Both the position numbers and the translations under genes were made by a program. Positions 1-10,700 of a stretch of DNA of 64,000 nucleotides are shown piece after piece. Source of the DNA: Micractinium sp. NFX-FRZ (taxonomy: Eukaryota > Chlorophyta > Trebouxiophyceae > Chlorellales > Chlorellaceae); contig JAPTJF010000075.1 in the NCBI GenBank assembly GCA_029339195.1, positions 64,185 to 128,184 on the forward strand, in the 5' to 3' direction. Within the stretch, counting starts at the first letter, position 1. Every line of letters begins with the position of its first letter. The notes below the pieces were generated by a model that searched no databases, was not told the origin of the DNA, and saw only the letters and a program-made list of their open reading frames with translations.

Positions 1-817
1 CCAACCACCACTCAAGTCATGGCGGCCGGAGGCGCTCCTCGTGGGAAGGCGCCCCGCGCCCACTTGGCTGCCAGGGGAGAAGAACGTGGGTTTGGAGAGC
101 CCCGCTGATCGGGCGACCGCTGCCAGCCAATCCTGTGCGCCTTGCGGGCGGAGCTGGCGACAGCTGACCTCACTGCAGCGCACCTGTCAAGTGGAGGGAG
201 TACAGGTCCAAAAGTGAGCACGATCGGTGGTGCAGGCAGGCCAAACCGCGGCGGCAGCAGCGTGCATGACTCAGAAGAAAGTTGCGGGCGCGACAGTTGG
301 TCAGTGACACAAAGCAGGCACTCTTACCGTTCACGGCCACCAGTGCATACATTCACCAGTTGGGTTGGCTGTCAGACGCAACGGGCTGCCTGTTCCACAA
401 GAGGGCAACAGCTGGCAGCAGCCTGTCACTGTCACCGCTGCCGGAGGTTTTTAGCGCTCTGCATTCGGTGAGTGCGCGGCATTTGGTGAGCGGTGGCAGC
501 TTCTGCATGCACGCGCTTGTGCCGCGGTCGCGCGCCAGGCCATGCTGCAACGACCTGCACGTCGTGAAGGGCGCGCTTCTCAGACCCCGCGGCGAGCCAC
601 GCCTAGCAATAGGAACGGACTGTGCATGGCCAGCGCACCGGCAGCCGCCGCACCGGCCCCGCGGGCCGTGGGTGGTTGCCGCCCGCCAGCAGCGCACAAC
701 CGCCGCTGCGGCGGCAGGTGCAACCAATGTGCTGGTACTGCGCTCTGCGTTCAGCCGTCCCGCCTGCATGCGTGCTCACATGCCTGTGCGTTTCATATTT
801 CCGTGTTATGACAGGCC
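1..817. other. Intergenic / 5' flank of the CE4 gene
   Basis: No supportable gene. The short open frames on both strands lack exon-like codon use and recognisable motifs. The last few hundred bases before 818 should hold the promoter and 5' UTR of the CE4 gene; I see no clear TATA box. A gene ending to the left of the window cannot be excluded. Confidence 0.5.
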
Positions 818-3800
818 ATGAGGAGCTCCCGCACTGCGGCCCTGGCCGCCCTGGCCCTTCTGCTGGGCGTGGCGGCCGTGAGCGCCGCCCCCACCGACTA
901 CAGTGAGTGCCCGCCCCGCCTGCTGGGACTCATCCAATCTGCCTGCCTGACGGCTGCCTTAGGAACATAAATGACATTGCCCTCAGCTCGTGCTGCATCT
1001 CGTGACATTGTCACCTGAGCGCCTCGCATGCACTGCCCCTCACCCGATGCACCCCACCCCGCCGCTGCACCGTGCTTGCCCGCCCTCCCCCCGCCCCGCA
1101 GCCTGCCCCGCCTCCTGCCAGCCCAAGCTGGGCTGCATGTGCGCCTCCAGCAAGGCCCCGGCCGGCATTGCCAACGGCGACACCCCGCAGTTCATTGTGC
1201 TGACCAACGATGACGCCATCACCGTCGTCTCCCAGCCCATCATCCTGAACATCACCGAGCGCCACAGCAACAAGAACGGCTGCAAGATGCCCGCCACGTG
1301 AGCTCGAGCCGCACGGTGCTGCACGGGGCGACACGTCAAGCTTGTCCAGGGAGCCCAGGGAGCCCCAAAGCTTGCTTGCTTGTGCATACGCCCTCCGCCT
1401 GGGGGCACACAGATTAGCGCACCAGCAGCTGCTCCCCGCCTCCCCTGACCACCCTGCCCCTGCCCATCTCCCTCCCCTCTGATGTGCTGCACAGCTGGTT
1501 TGTGTCCATCGCCAACACCGACCCCAACCTGGTCAAGCAGGTGTTCGTGCGCGGCCACGGTGAGCTTAACGGGGGCAGGCTCTCGTGGCGCTGCGTGGGA
1601 AGGGCGGGGATGGCGGTGCTGGCTGGCACAGCTGGGCTGCGCTCTCCTGCTGTTGCCCTCGATGCTTGCGCTCTAATCCCTCGCCGCTCCCTCCGCCACG
1701 CATACCCTCATGCCCCTCCAGCCGGCCGAGACCGCCACCCTAGCTCTAGTGTGCGCCTGTCCCTTCATGCTCCCCTCATGCCCACCGCCCTTTCTGTCTT
1801 CCTTTCTCCCCGCGCAGAGATTGCCACCCACACAGTGAACCACGTGGCCAACCCCAACGCCACCGAGATCGTGGGCGCCAAGGACTGGCTGATCAAGGTG
1901 TGTGCGGCAGTACCAGCAGGGCGTCAGTGCGGTACTGCAGGGCGGGCAGCAGGTGCAGCGTGCGCACCCCACCCCAATGGAGTGATTGTGGAAGCCCAAC
2001 CTCGGCCGCTGCCTCGCCTCCCCTGCTGCAATCCACCGCCCAACTGCTGCCCCCATGACCCGGCCCAACCCTCCACAAACCCACCAACCCACCACTCTCC
2101 TCCCGCTCTCCCGTGCCCCCCGCCTGCGCTTGCAGACCGCCGGCGTGCCCAAGGACAAGATCCGCGGCTTCCGCGCCCCCTTCCTCATCTTCTCACCCGA
2201 GCAGCGCGACGCCCTGGCCTCCAACGGTGAGTGAGCCCCCCGCCCCACTCACTGACCCGCCTGCCTCCCTGCCCGCCCGATGCCCCGGCTGTGCACTACA
2301 GCGCCTGCGCCGTGCACTGCCGCACCGCAAGCGCTGCATTGCACGCCTGGGCCCACCCCTTCATTGCGGCACAGCTGTTCAAACCCGACTTCACCAGGCT
2401 GCACCTGGGACTCCTCCATTCCCTGTCAGCATACCGAACGTGCCTTTGATGTGAAACTTATCATTGCATCCCTTGTACTCCTTCCGCCACCTGCAGGCTT
2501 CACCTGGGACTCCTCCATCTCCGAGCAGTACCCCTCCTTCACCTCCCCCTCCGCCGCCGAGCGCCTGTGGCCCTACACCATGGACTACGGCATCCCCCAG
2601 GACTGCTCCATCAGGTGCGGGCGGCAGGGGGGGCAGGGGCAGCGACGTAACGGGGGAGCACTCTTGCATGCATGCTTGAAAGGGGTGGGTCAGGTGCGCT
2701 GCTGATGGTGGCCTGCTCCCGGGCACATGTGCGCCGCACCCCCGCCGTCCTGCCCCGCGCCGCACCGGGATTCCCCCTTTTCCCTCTGCCTGCCTGCCTC
2801 ACGACACCTTGTTACCACCACCGCCCCGCACGCAGCACCGGCACCTGCTCTATCGAGGAGCGCCACCCCGGCCTGTGGGAGTTCCCCATGTGGAACATCC
2901 AGGACGCCACGGGCACCACCATCGCCTCCATGGACCCTCTGGTGGGTGCGCTGGGGCGGCTGGCTGGCATGTGGGAACCAAAGCACGTGGTGGGGCTTGC
3001 ACGGCAGTGTGGTGGGTGGGGTGGCCTTGATCTTGCAACAGGCGGGTTCTGGCTTGGTTGCGGCTGCCCACAAGTGCCCACCCGTCGCCGCCCCGTCCAA
3101 ACCCACCTGCCCCTAACCGCCGCCAACCAACCTGCCACCCTCCCCATTCAATGCAGGGCGACCCCTATGAGCTCTACAAGCTGCAGTTCGACCAGCGCTA
3201 CGCTGGCAACCGCGCCCCGCTGGGCATCTACCTGCACGCCGCCTGGCTCCTCGCTGATCCCACGTGAGCAGCAGAGGATGGCAGCAGAGGGAGGGGCGGC
3301 CCGGGGTGGCTTGGGGTGGGCTGTGGTTGTGCTGGGCGCGCAACAGGTGCTCGAGGCACCCACCTGCACGCCGCATAGCTCCTCGCGAGGGGACCCATAT
3401 GAGGGGCGGGGCGGGGAGCAGAGGGAGGGTGGGGTGCGGTGGGAACAATGGCTGGTGTGGCAGTGGAGCAGCCACTGCTGGTGAGGTGTCTTCCCGACCA
3501 ACCCGGTACTCGCTGCTGCCTCCTCACCTCCCCGCCTGCCTCCCGCCCCCGGTCACCTGGCCCCGCAGCCGTGCCGACCGCCTGAACGCCTTCCTGGAGT
3601 ATGCCATGGCCCAGGAGAACGTGTTCCTGGTCACCGTCAACCAGGTGGGGCAGGGGGCCTGAGAAGCAGGGATGTGGGGGTGGGTGGGTCTGGGGAGGGG
3701 AAGGGGCCACCCAGGCAGACTTGTTCCACACACCTGCTGGCAGGCGCTGGGGCCTACGGGGCTCGTGGAGGGGTGGAGATGGTGCAGTAACATCACTGCC

Positions 3801-6500
3801 CACCCCGGCAGCGCCACCTGGCCTGACCCACCTGTCCAATCCATCCCCTCTGCTTTGCTCTGCAGGTGCTGGAGTGGATGAAGAACCCGGTGCCCGCCTC
3901 CCAGTACAGCCCCACCTGCCCCTCCGCCGACGAGCTGCTGGCCCAGCTGCCCCAGGGCTCCACCCTGTGCGTCATGCCCAACGAGGGCTGCTCCTACGTG
4001 AGTGAGGGCGGCAGGAGGAGGGTGTGTGTCCTCGGGCTGTGTTTGACATTTGCCACTTTAGCTTTGCGCACAGCTGCTGGCCTGACGCATGAGCGAGGGC
4101 AGCTGGAGCGTGTGGGTGTGCGGGCTGTCTGGGCTGCTGGTTTGGTCTGATGCATGCCCAACAAGGGCGGCTACCACGTGAGTGGAACTCCATGCAGTGT
4201 GTGCGGCCGGGCTGTGGTAGCTTTGCCTTGTGGTGTGCGCTGCTGGCTGGGCTCGCCATGCCCAACAAGGGACGCCTGTTCGCGAGTTCTTTCAAAGTGA
4301 GGTGGTGTTTTTAATGTGCAGCTGTGTGGGCTCCCACTGTGCTGAACTTGATTGGCTAGGCTCCGCTGCCACGTCACCGTGCCCGCTCCTCTCCCTCCGT
4401 CTCGCCCACCTGCAGGGCACCTTCGACTCCTCCGCCTGCAAGTGCAAGTGCCAGAACGAGGACATCAACGCCGGCGGATACTGCCGCGACCCCGCCACCG
4501 GCCGGTGCACCGTGCAGAAGGGGTGAGGCTCAAGGCGGCCTGCCTAGCATGGCGGCTCACTCCATGCCCTCGTCAGTGAAAACCACCTCCGTGCACCCGC
4601 CACCACCCGCACGCCCTCAACCCACCCAACCTCCTCCTGAACCCATTACTAACCCCTGCCCCATTAATCCTCTTACCTTTTGGGACCCCGCCTTGCAGCT
4701 ACGACTTCACCACCAAGAACTACATCTGCCCCACCGTGGCCGCCCCCGCCCCCGCCGGCTCCCCCACCGCCGCTCCCGCCACCGGCACCCCCGCCGGCAC
4801 CGCCACCCCTGCCGCCACCGCCGCCCAGTCGGTGACCGTGGAGATGGATGTGTCCGGTGAGTAAGGGGGAGCAGGACTCAGGCGAGGCAATGGAGGCGGG
4901 CTGTTGCCTGTTATGCTGCGACAGTGGCTGCCCCGTCGCCCCATCAGCGCCGATCTTAGCAGCCAGGCGCACGCGCGCACCCCATTTTCTCTCCACTGGC
5001 GGCCACACTTCCCTCAACCTCACTCCTCCCTCCGAATGCTTTGAACCCTACCCCGCAGGCACCTCCCCCGCCGACTTCCAGGCCACCAAGGCGGAGCCCA
5101 TGTGCGCCCAGCTGCTGCGCCTGACGGGCGACGCCACCGCCACCTGCAAGGTCGTCTACGTCGCCTCCGTCACCGGCCGCCGCCTGCTGCAGGTGAGCGC
5201 GGCCCCACTTGCCTGCACTGTGTGTGTGCGTGTGCTTTGTGCAAGGGGCCTGCATGGTCAGTGCTCTTGACGTGGTTGTGCACTTGGCTGACCGCCGCCT
5301 GCTGGCGACAGCTGGCGCAGCTCGGCACCCCTCCCGTGCCTGTGCTCATTCTTCCCACCCACCTTTCGCCCACCCTCAAACCCGTCCCCCCTCCCACGCC
5401 CAACCGCAGGACAAGGTGCACGTGATGGTTGGCATCGAGACCAAGAACGCCGACGCCGCCATCAAGGCGCTGCAGACTGACACGGTCTACACCCTCCTCT
5501 CCCCCGCCGGCATCACCGTCGTGCCGGGCACCGTCAAGGCCGCCCTGGGTGCCCCCGTTGTGCCCCAGCCCGCCCCCGAGACCGCCGTCCCCGGCACCAC
5601 CGACGGCACCGGCGCCGCGCCTGCCGCCGACGGCAGCACCACCACCACCGCCCCTGTGGATGGCGCCGCTGGCGCTGACACCCAGGCTGAGGGCGGCAGC
5701 GACGGCTCTTCCAACATCGGCGCCATCGTGGGTGGAGTGGTGGGCGGCATTGTGGCCGTGGCCGCCATCGGAGGTGCCACCTTCTACGTGAGTCTTCGGG
5801 GCTCGGGGGAGGCTGGCTGGTGGGGAGCTAGCACGGAAGCATGCACTATTTTTCCAACCTTGCATGATTTTGACTGCTCACGAACTACGCCACTGCCGCT
5901 TGCCACGCTTGCCTGCCGCCATCTGCCCCGCCTGCGCCTGCCTGCCCCTACGCCGTGTCCTTCATCCCTGCCGCCCCCTGCCCCTCTCCCCTGCCCGCAG
6001 TGCATGCGCCGCCGGCGCCAGCAGTCCAACGAGACCCTCAACGGCGCCGTGCGCAGCAGCAGCAGCTACAACCCCACCTTCAACAATGGCGGCGGCCAGC
6101 CCCAGGCCGGCGTCACCGCCACCGGTGAGTGCCAAGCACCAAGGGTTGAACAGTGGCAGCCTGGGTCCGCTGTGCTGCTGCTGGCAGCGCAGCATATGTG
6201 TGTGTGTGTCTCTCTCTCTCTCTCTTTGCCAGCTGCGTGTCTCTTCGTCTCCCCCACCCCAGCGCCCGCGCACACACACACCTCACCCTCCCCCGCCCTT
6301 GCACTCCCCAAGAGCCGCTTCCGCACTTATCGCACCACCACCACACCCCTGGCCCCATCTCTCCCCCGCCCCTCCCCTCCCTTGCAGTCACCACCAGCCG
6401 CTCCCCCACCAAGAAGCAGCAGCTGGAGGCAGCCAGCCAGGTCAGCCAGAGCCCGCTGCGGGACTCAATGGTGGGCGCACCCCGCCAGGCCCGCCAGTAG
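818..6500 (+). CDS. CE4 polysaccharide (chitin-type) deacetylase-like membrane protein
   Basis: Predicted to remove N-acetyl groups from a GlcNAc polymer at the cell surface. The protein has 689 aa in 16 GT-AG exons: 818-902, 1102-1297, 1495-1559, 1818-1897, 2136-2226, 2497-2614, 2836-2941, 3157-3263, 3569-3644, 3866-3997, 4416-4522, 4699-4856, 5059-5192, 5410-5787, 6001-6124, 6388-6500. A signal peptide (MRSSRTAALAALALLLG...) covers about residues 1-24. NodB-type CE4 motifs are intact: TNDD at 63-66, HTVNH at 120-124, RAPF at 155-158, then a DSS motif. A Cys-rich stretch encoded by exons 10-11 follows, then a Pro/Ala/Thr linker and a beta-type module around 434-530 containing GRRLLQ. The protein ends with a Gly-rich transmembrane helix near 589-611, RRRR, and a cytoplasmic tail of about 75 residues. 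Family membership is firm; substrate is inferred. The sequence resembles the eukaryotic chitin-deacetylase-like branch more than bacterial NodB. Introns 8 and 10 contain echoes of the preceding exon ends. Confidence 0.9.
3360..3430 (+). repeat. Degenerate echo of CE4 exon 8 end
   Basis: Within intron 8, about 130 bp after the exon 8 donor, a stretch repeats the last codons of exon 8 (the CTGCACGCCGC core with the following GCTCCTCGC) and then the purine-rich intron start. The copy carries an in-frame TAG and no intact donor. It reads as a local tandem duplication of 3229-3295 that has decayed. Confidence 0.65.
4152..4287 (+). repeat. Two degenerate echoes of CE4 exon 10 end
   Basis: The exon 10 end with its donor (3972-4010; core ATGCCCAAC..GGGC) recurs twice in intron 10. 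The copy at 4152-4185 still has CACGTGAGTGG, a good donor. The one at 4257-4287 has lost it (CGCGAGT). They look like serial local duplications of an exon-intron boundary. Confidence 0.7.
6194..6232 (+). repeat. TG/TC dinucleotide microsatellite
   Basis: A short (TG)n run followed by a (TC)n run in intron 15 of the CE4 gene. It is a simple-sequence repeat with no visible function. Confidence 0.8.
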
Positions 6501-7732
6501 GCAGGCAGCATGGAACTTCACCCACGCTGAGCCGGCGCACCCCACCGCCATTAGGCAGGCAGCAGCCCCTCATCAGCAGGCTGGCACACCACAACAACCC
6601 CCATGGTGCCGCCCCCCGCGGCTAGCAGCCAATTGGCCCCTTACCGTGTTGGAAATGATAGCTCCGGCAGCCGAGCTGCAGAAGTGGCCTCACATCTCAT
6701 CACACCCTCACCGCACCGGCAGCAGCGCCTTACCACAACAGCGTTCCGTTGTCTGATGACGGGCGCATTTGCGTCCTGACTCGACATGTTCCTTCACACG
6801 CCTGCACTACCGCCCCTGACTAGCCCCCTCTCCCCCTCGCCCTCCTTTACACGCCGTCTTCTCTCCTGCTCTGCGTTGTGATAGCCCCTAACCCGCCCTG
6901 CCTGCTTACCATGTGCTGCTATGATGGTCACGGAACCATTGGGACGTACCGACAGCTGCACAAGCTGGCGCGCCTCCGTGCCCCGTGCGTGCAACACACG
7001 CACCTGCTGTAAGCACACACTTGGGCCGCACCCCGGGCAGTTCGGGGAGCAGGAAGATCGGGCACACCACAGAGCCGTGCAAGGACACGTTCGGATGCAC
7101 CGCAACGCGTGCCATGACATGGGTCAGGCACAGCGGAGGGCATGACATCGTGTGTTGGGCATGCTGTGCCCGCTGGTCTCCCAGACGGGCTGCGCCCTCG
7201 TGCCCTTGCTGCCCGCACTTCCCCTCCAGTGCTGTCTCCCGTGGCTCCTGTCACTCACGGACCCGTGGTCACAGAGCAAGGGCAACAGTCGCTGTGCAAA
7301 GCAACAAACAAACAAGCAAGGCGCTCAACATCAGGTGCAGGGGCTGGGCACTGGGATACAGCTGGGCTGTGCAACACGCAGGGGCGGGGCAGGGCAACAC
7401 TTGGGGCAGGGCAGGATGCGTGCGGGAGGGGGGCGACACGGGCAGGGCAGTGGCACGATATGGTGATCGTACAGTGCAGCAGACAGTGCGCTGCGGAAGA
7501 GGACGACATTAAGAAGTCGTTAGGATGTGTGAGGCTGGATAAGACCGAGTGTTGCGGGGTGAAGATGCAGGATGGGACGCCAGTTGGGGATGGTCACACA
7601 AGTGGAAGAGGTGGCATTCGTTGGTGTGGCTCAAGTGCTGCCAGCTGACGGGGCATTTGACGGGTTGTCGCGCTCCAGGCCCAGGCCTCCTTGATAGCTC
7701 TACATATGGGCGTGCACCAACTGTGTGCTGCC
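6501..7732. other. Tail-to-tail intergenic region
   Basis: This lies between the stops of the convergent CE4 and AP2 genes, so both 3' UTRs should be here. A TGTAA, the usual chlorophyte poly(A) signal, occurs on the plus strand at 7008-7012, about 510 nt after the CE4 stop, which is longer than typical. No supportable gene is seen. Confidence 0.5.
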
Positions 7733-10700
7733 TCACTCGCCCACGCGCTGGCGCTTGCCCCCGGCACGCAGCTGCATGCGCAGCGGCGTGGGTGATGCCG
7801 CAGCAGGCGCAGCGGGCACCTGGCGGCGCCGCTTGTGGGGCCGGTACTCCTCCCCCTCCTCCTCCCCCTCCTCCGCCGCCTCCTCATCTTCCTCAAAAGC
7901 ACCGGCAGCTCCCAGCCCCGCCCAGTGCTGCTGCTGGTGCAGCAGGCGGGGCGGCAGCGCCAGCTCCGCCACCGCAGCCTCCTCCCAGGCAAGGGGCACC
8001 ACATCGGGGGAGGGAGTCACCGGCCCCTTGCGCTGCCGGTGCGGCGGCCGTCCCGGCGACAGCGGCGTGCTGACGTTGGCGGCGGCGCCTGCGGTGGGAG
8101 TCAGCTGCAGCTGGCCGTGCGCGCCTGCCGCCGCCGCCATGGCGGGTGTGCGGATGGAGAGGCTGGGAAGGCCGCTGAGTGCTGTGGCAGCGGCCTCTGC
8201 CTCTGCCAAGGCCTCGGCAGCCTCTGCCGCCTCTGCTGCCGCGATCAGGCTGCCCGCCAGGCTGCGGCGGGGGCGGGGGGCGCCGCAGGTGGGGCTGGAC
8301 GAGGCGGAGCCTCGGGCGCCGCCGCCGCCAGCGGCAGCGCTGCGCACCCGCTGCCGCTGCCGCCGCTGCGCTGCCTGTTCGTGGCCGGCTGCAAAGCCTG
8401 GGGAGAAGGCTGCGTGGCGGAGCAGCGAGCTGCCTGCTAGGTCACCTGCCTCCTCATCTCCCTCCTCCAGGCGACGTCTCTTGGGAGAGGCACGGCGCTG
8501 GCGCTGGCTCCTGACAGGCGCCTCGCTCCCACCAGCAGCAGCAGTGGCAGCAGCGGCAGCAGCAGCAGCAGCCACCGTGCCCTGCACAGCCTTCGGCCGG
8601 GGCTGCTTGGCAGCGGCGGCGGGGGCTGGCGCAAAGGGCGAGGCCCCAGTGGTGACAGCTGGCGGCCCGTGGTGGGCTGCCAGCCCGCCTGGCAGGAAGC
8701 GTTGTGCCACCACCAGCAGCGGCATCTGCTGCGCTGCCACGATGCTGACAGCTGGCAGCTGCTGAGCTGGCGAGCCAAAGGCGGCGGGAGAAACCAGCAC
8801 GGGGCGCACGCCAGCTGGCAGCGCTGCCGTGAGGGCCGCTGGCGTGGGCGCCTGCCCTGCAGCTGCCGTGGTGGCGCGGGGCACCGGGACTGGCAGCAGG
8901 CCCAGAAGCCTGGGGGAGGCTGCCTGGCCGGCTGGGAGCTGCAGCGGCTGGCGAGCTTGCGGCGGCACTGCGGCGGCCACTGCCGCAGGGGAAGCAGCTG
9001 TGCTGGGTGCCGCTGCACCGCTGGGCGCCCCCTTAGCAGGCGCAGCAGGCGCCTTGCTAGGCTTGGCCGGGGCGGCCTCCGAGGCAGATGACAGCCCTGC
9101 AGCCGCCTTGGCAGCGGCGGGCGCTGGCCCCGGCGCCTTGGGTGCGGCTGCCTTGCCAGCCGGCTTTGCTGCAGCGGCGGAGCTTGCCACAGATCCTGGG
9201 CGGGGCTTGGGCTTGGGCTTGGCAGGCGCGGCGGCCGCCTTGGCTGCGCCCGCTTTGCCCGCCGATGGCGCCGCGGCCGCAGCTGCCGCCGTGGCCTTGC
9301 CGGCACGCGCCCTGCCGGCCCCCTTGGCCTCTGCCTGGGAAGCGGCCGCCCCCTTGGCCCCTGTCGCAGGCTCTGCCTTGGGCTCCGTTTTGGTGGTAGG
9401 GGTGGGGGTACCGCGTCCCGCCGCCCGCTCCCGCTCCCGGGCCGCCACCTCCCGCTGCTTCTGCTGCAGCGCCAGCCCCGCCAGCGGCACCGGCAGCGGC
9501 TGGTCGTTGTCGTCAAAGAACAGGCACCAGCCTGCCAAGCAGCGAGGGAGGGAAGGGTTGGGCGAGTATTCTGGAGAGCAAGTAAAGGTTGTTGAAGGGA
9601 GCGGCAGCAGATGGCCTGTGTTCTTCGGAGAAACAGCCGCCAGCCTGTCCCCTTCCCGCTTCTTTTCCTCAGCCCCGCCCTTCCCGCCTCACCCATCGCC
9701 CTCTCCGTCACCACAACTCGGGCCCTGCCTTCGCCCCCGCCTGCCGAGCAACCGAGAGACCGTGTGCCTGCCATCACGCCTGCCACCCTCTCGCCCTGCC
9801 TAGCCCGTGGGTCCACCCACCCTCTCAGCCATGGCCCCAAGCCACCCCTCACTCTGCCCCCTCCCCATCCCATCCCAGCCCAGCCCAGCCCAGCCCCAGC
9901 TCACCCACTGGCTTCTCTTTGAGCCACTCCTTGATGGTGGCCTGGGACACGGGGATGTTGATCTTGGTGCCCGCGCCTGCACGAACGCGCAACAACAAAT
10001 GCAAAACATTGTCAGCGTTGACGTGTGGGGTCACACTGCGCTCTGTTGGGGGCGGCCTGGGGAGCGGGAGGTGCTCATCTCGGTGCCTGCGCGTCCAAAA
10101 AGCCGCAACGGCAAACCCCGGTTTACAATGTGGGGGCACACTGCGTTTGGAGTGGCCTGGGCAGGGGGGATGCTGATGTTGGTGCCAGCGCGTGCCAACA
10201 GGGGTTGAAGAAGGCAGGGGTGAAGAAGCTTGCAAGCGCCAATGCAGCCGCCCAAGAAATGCGCAAGAGGTGTGGTCGTGGCAGGTGCGCTGAGCAAGGC
10301 CAGGGTGCATCACTCTGCATGTGCTAAAACGGCACCACACGTTCTGGCTGGCAGGCAGGCACAGGGAGGAGCCGAACGCTCATGCACCGACAGGCTGCCT
10401 GGCGCACCTCTGTACTGCACCGCCGCACGGTCCCAGGCGCGCGCCGCCTGCAGTGGTGAATGTGGCAGCAGGGCGAGGCGGGGCAGGGTGGGAGGGCAGG
10501 CGGGTGGGGCGGCGATCCTGAGGCACACCCCACACCCCCACAGCGGTATCCCCACACCACACCGCATGAAGAGCATGTGAACAACCCACCCGCTTCCTCT
10601 CAAACATGCCCGCGTCCGTTCAACCTCGACTAAGCTGGTCCCACCGCGGCACTGCCTCGCCCCCCCCACCCATCTACCCTAGCCAGCAAGTTCCGGACAA

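Noticed and set aside
8829..9803. 324-codon plus-strand frame opposite the AP2 last exon
   Set aside because: It is the antisense shadow of an Ala/Pro/Lys-rich exon whose own strand is supported by splicing to the AP2 domain.
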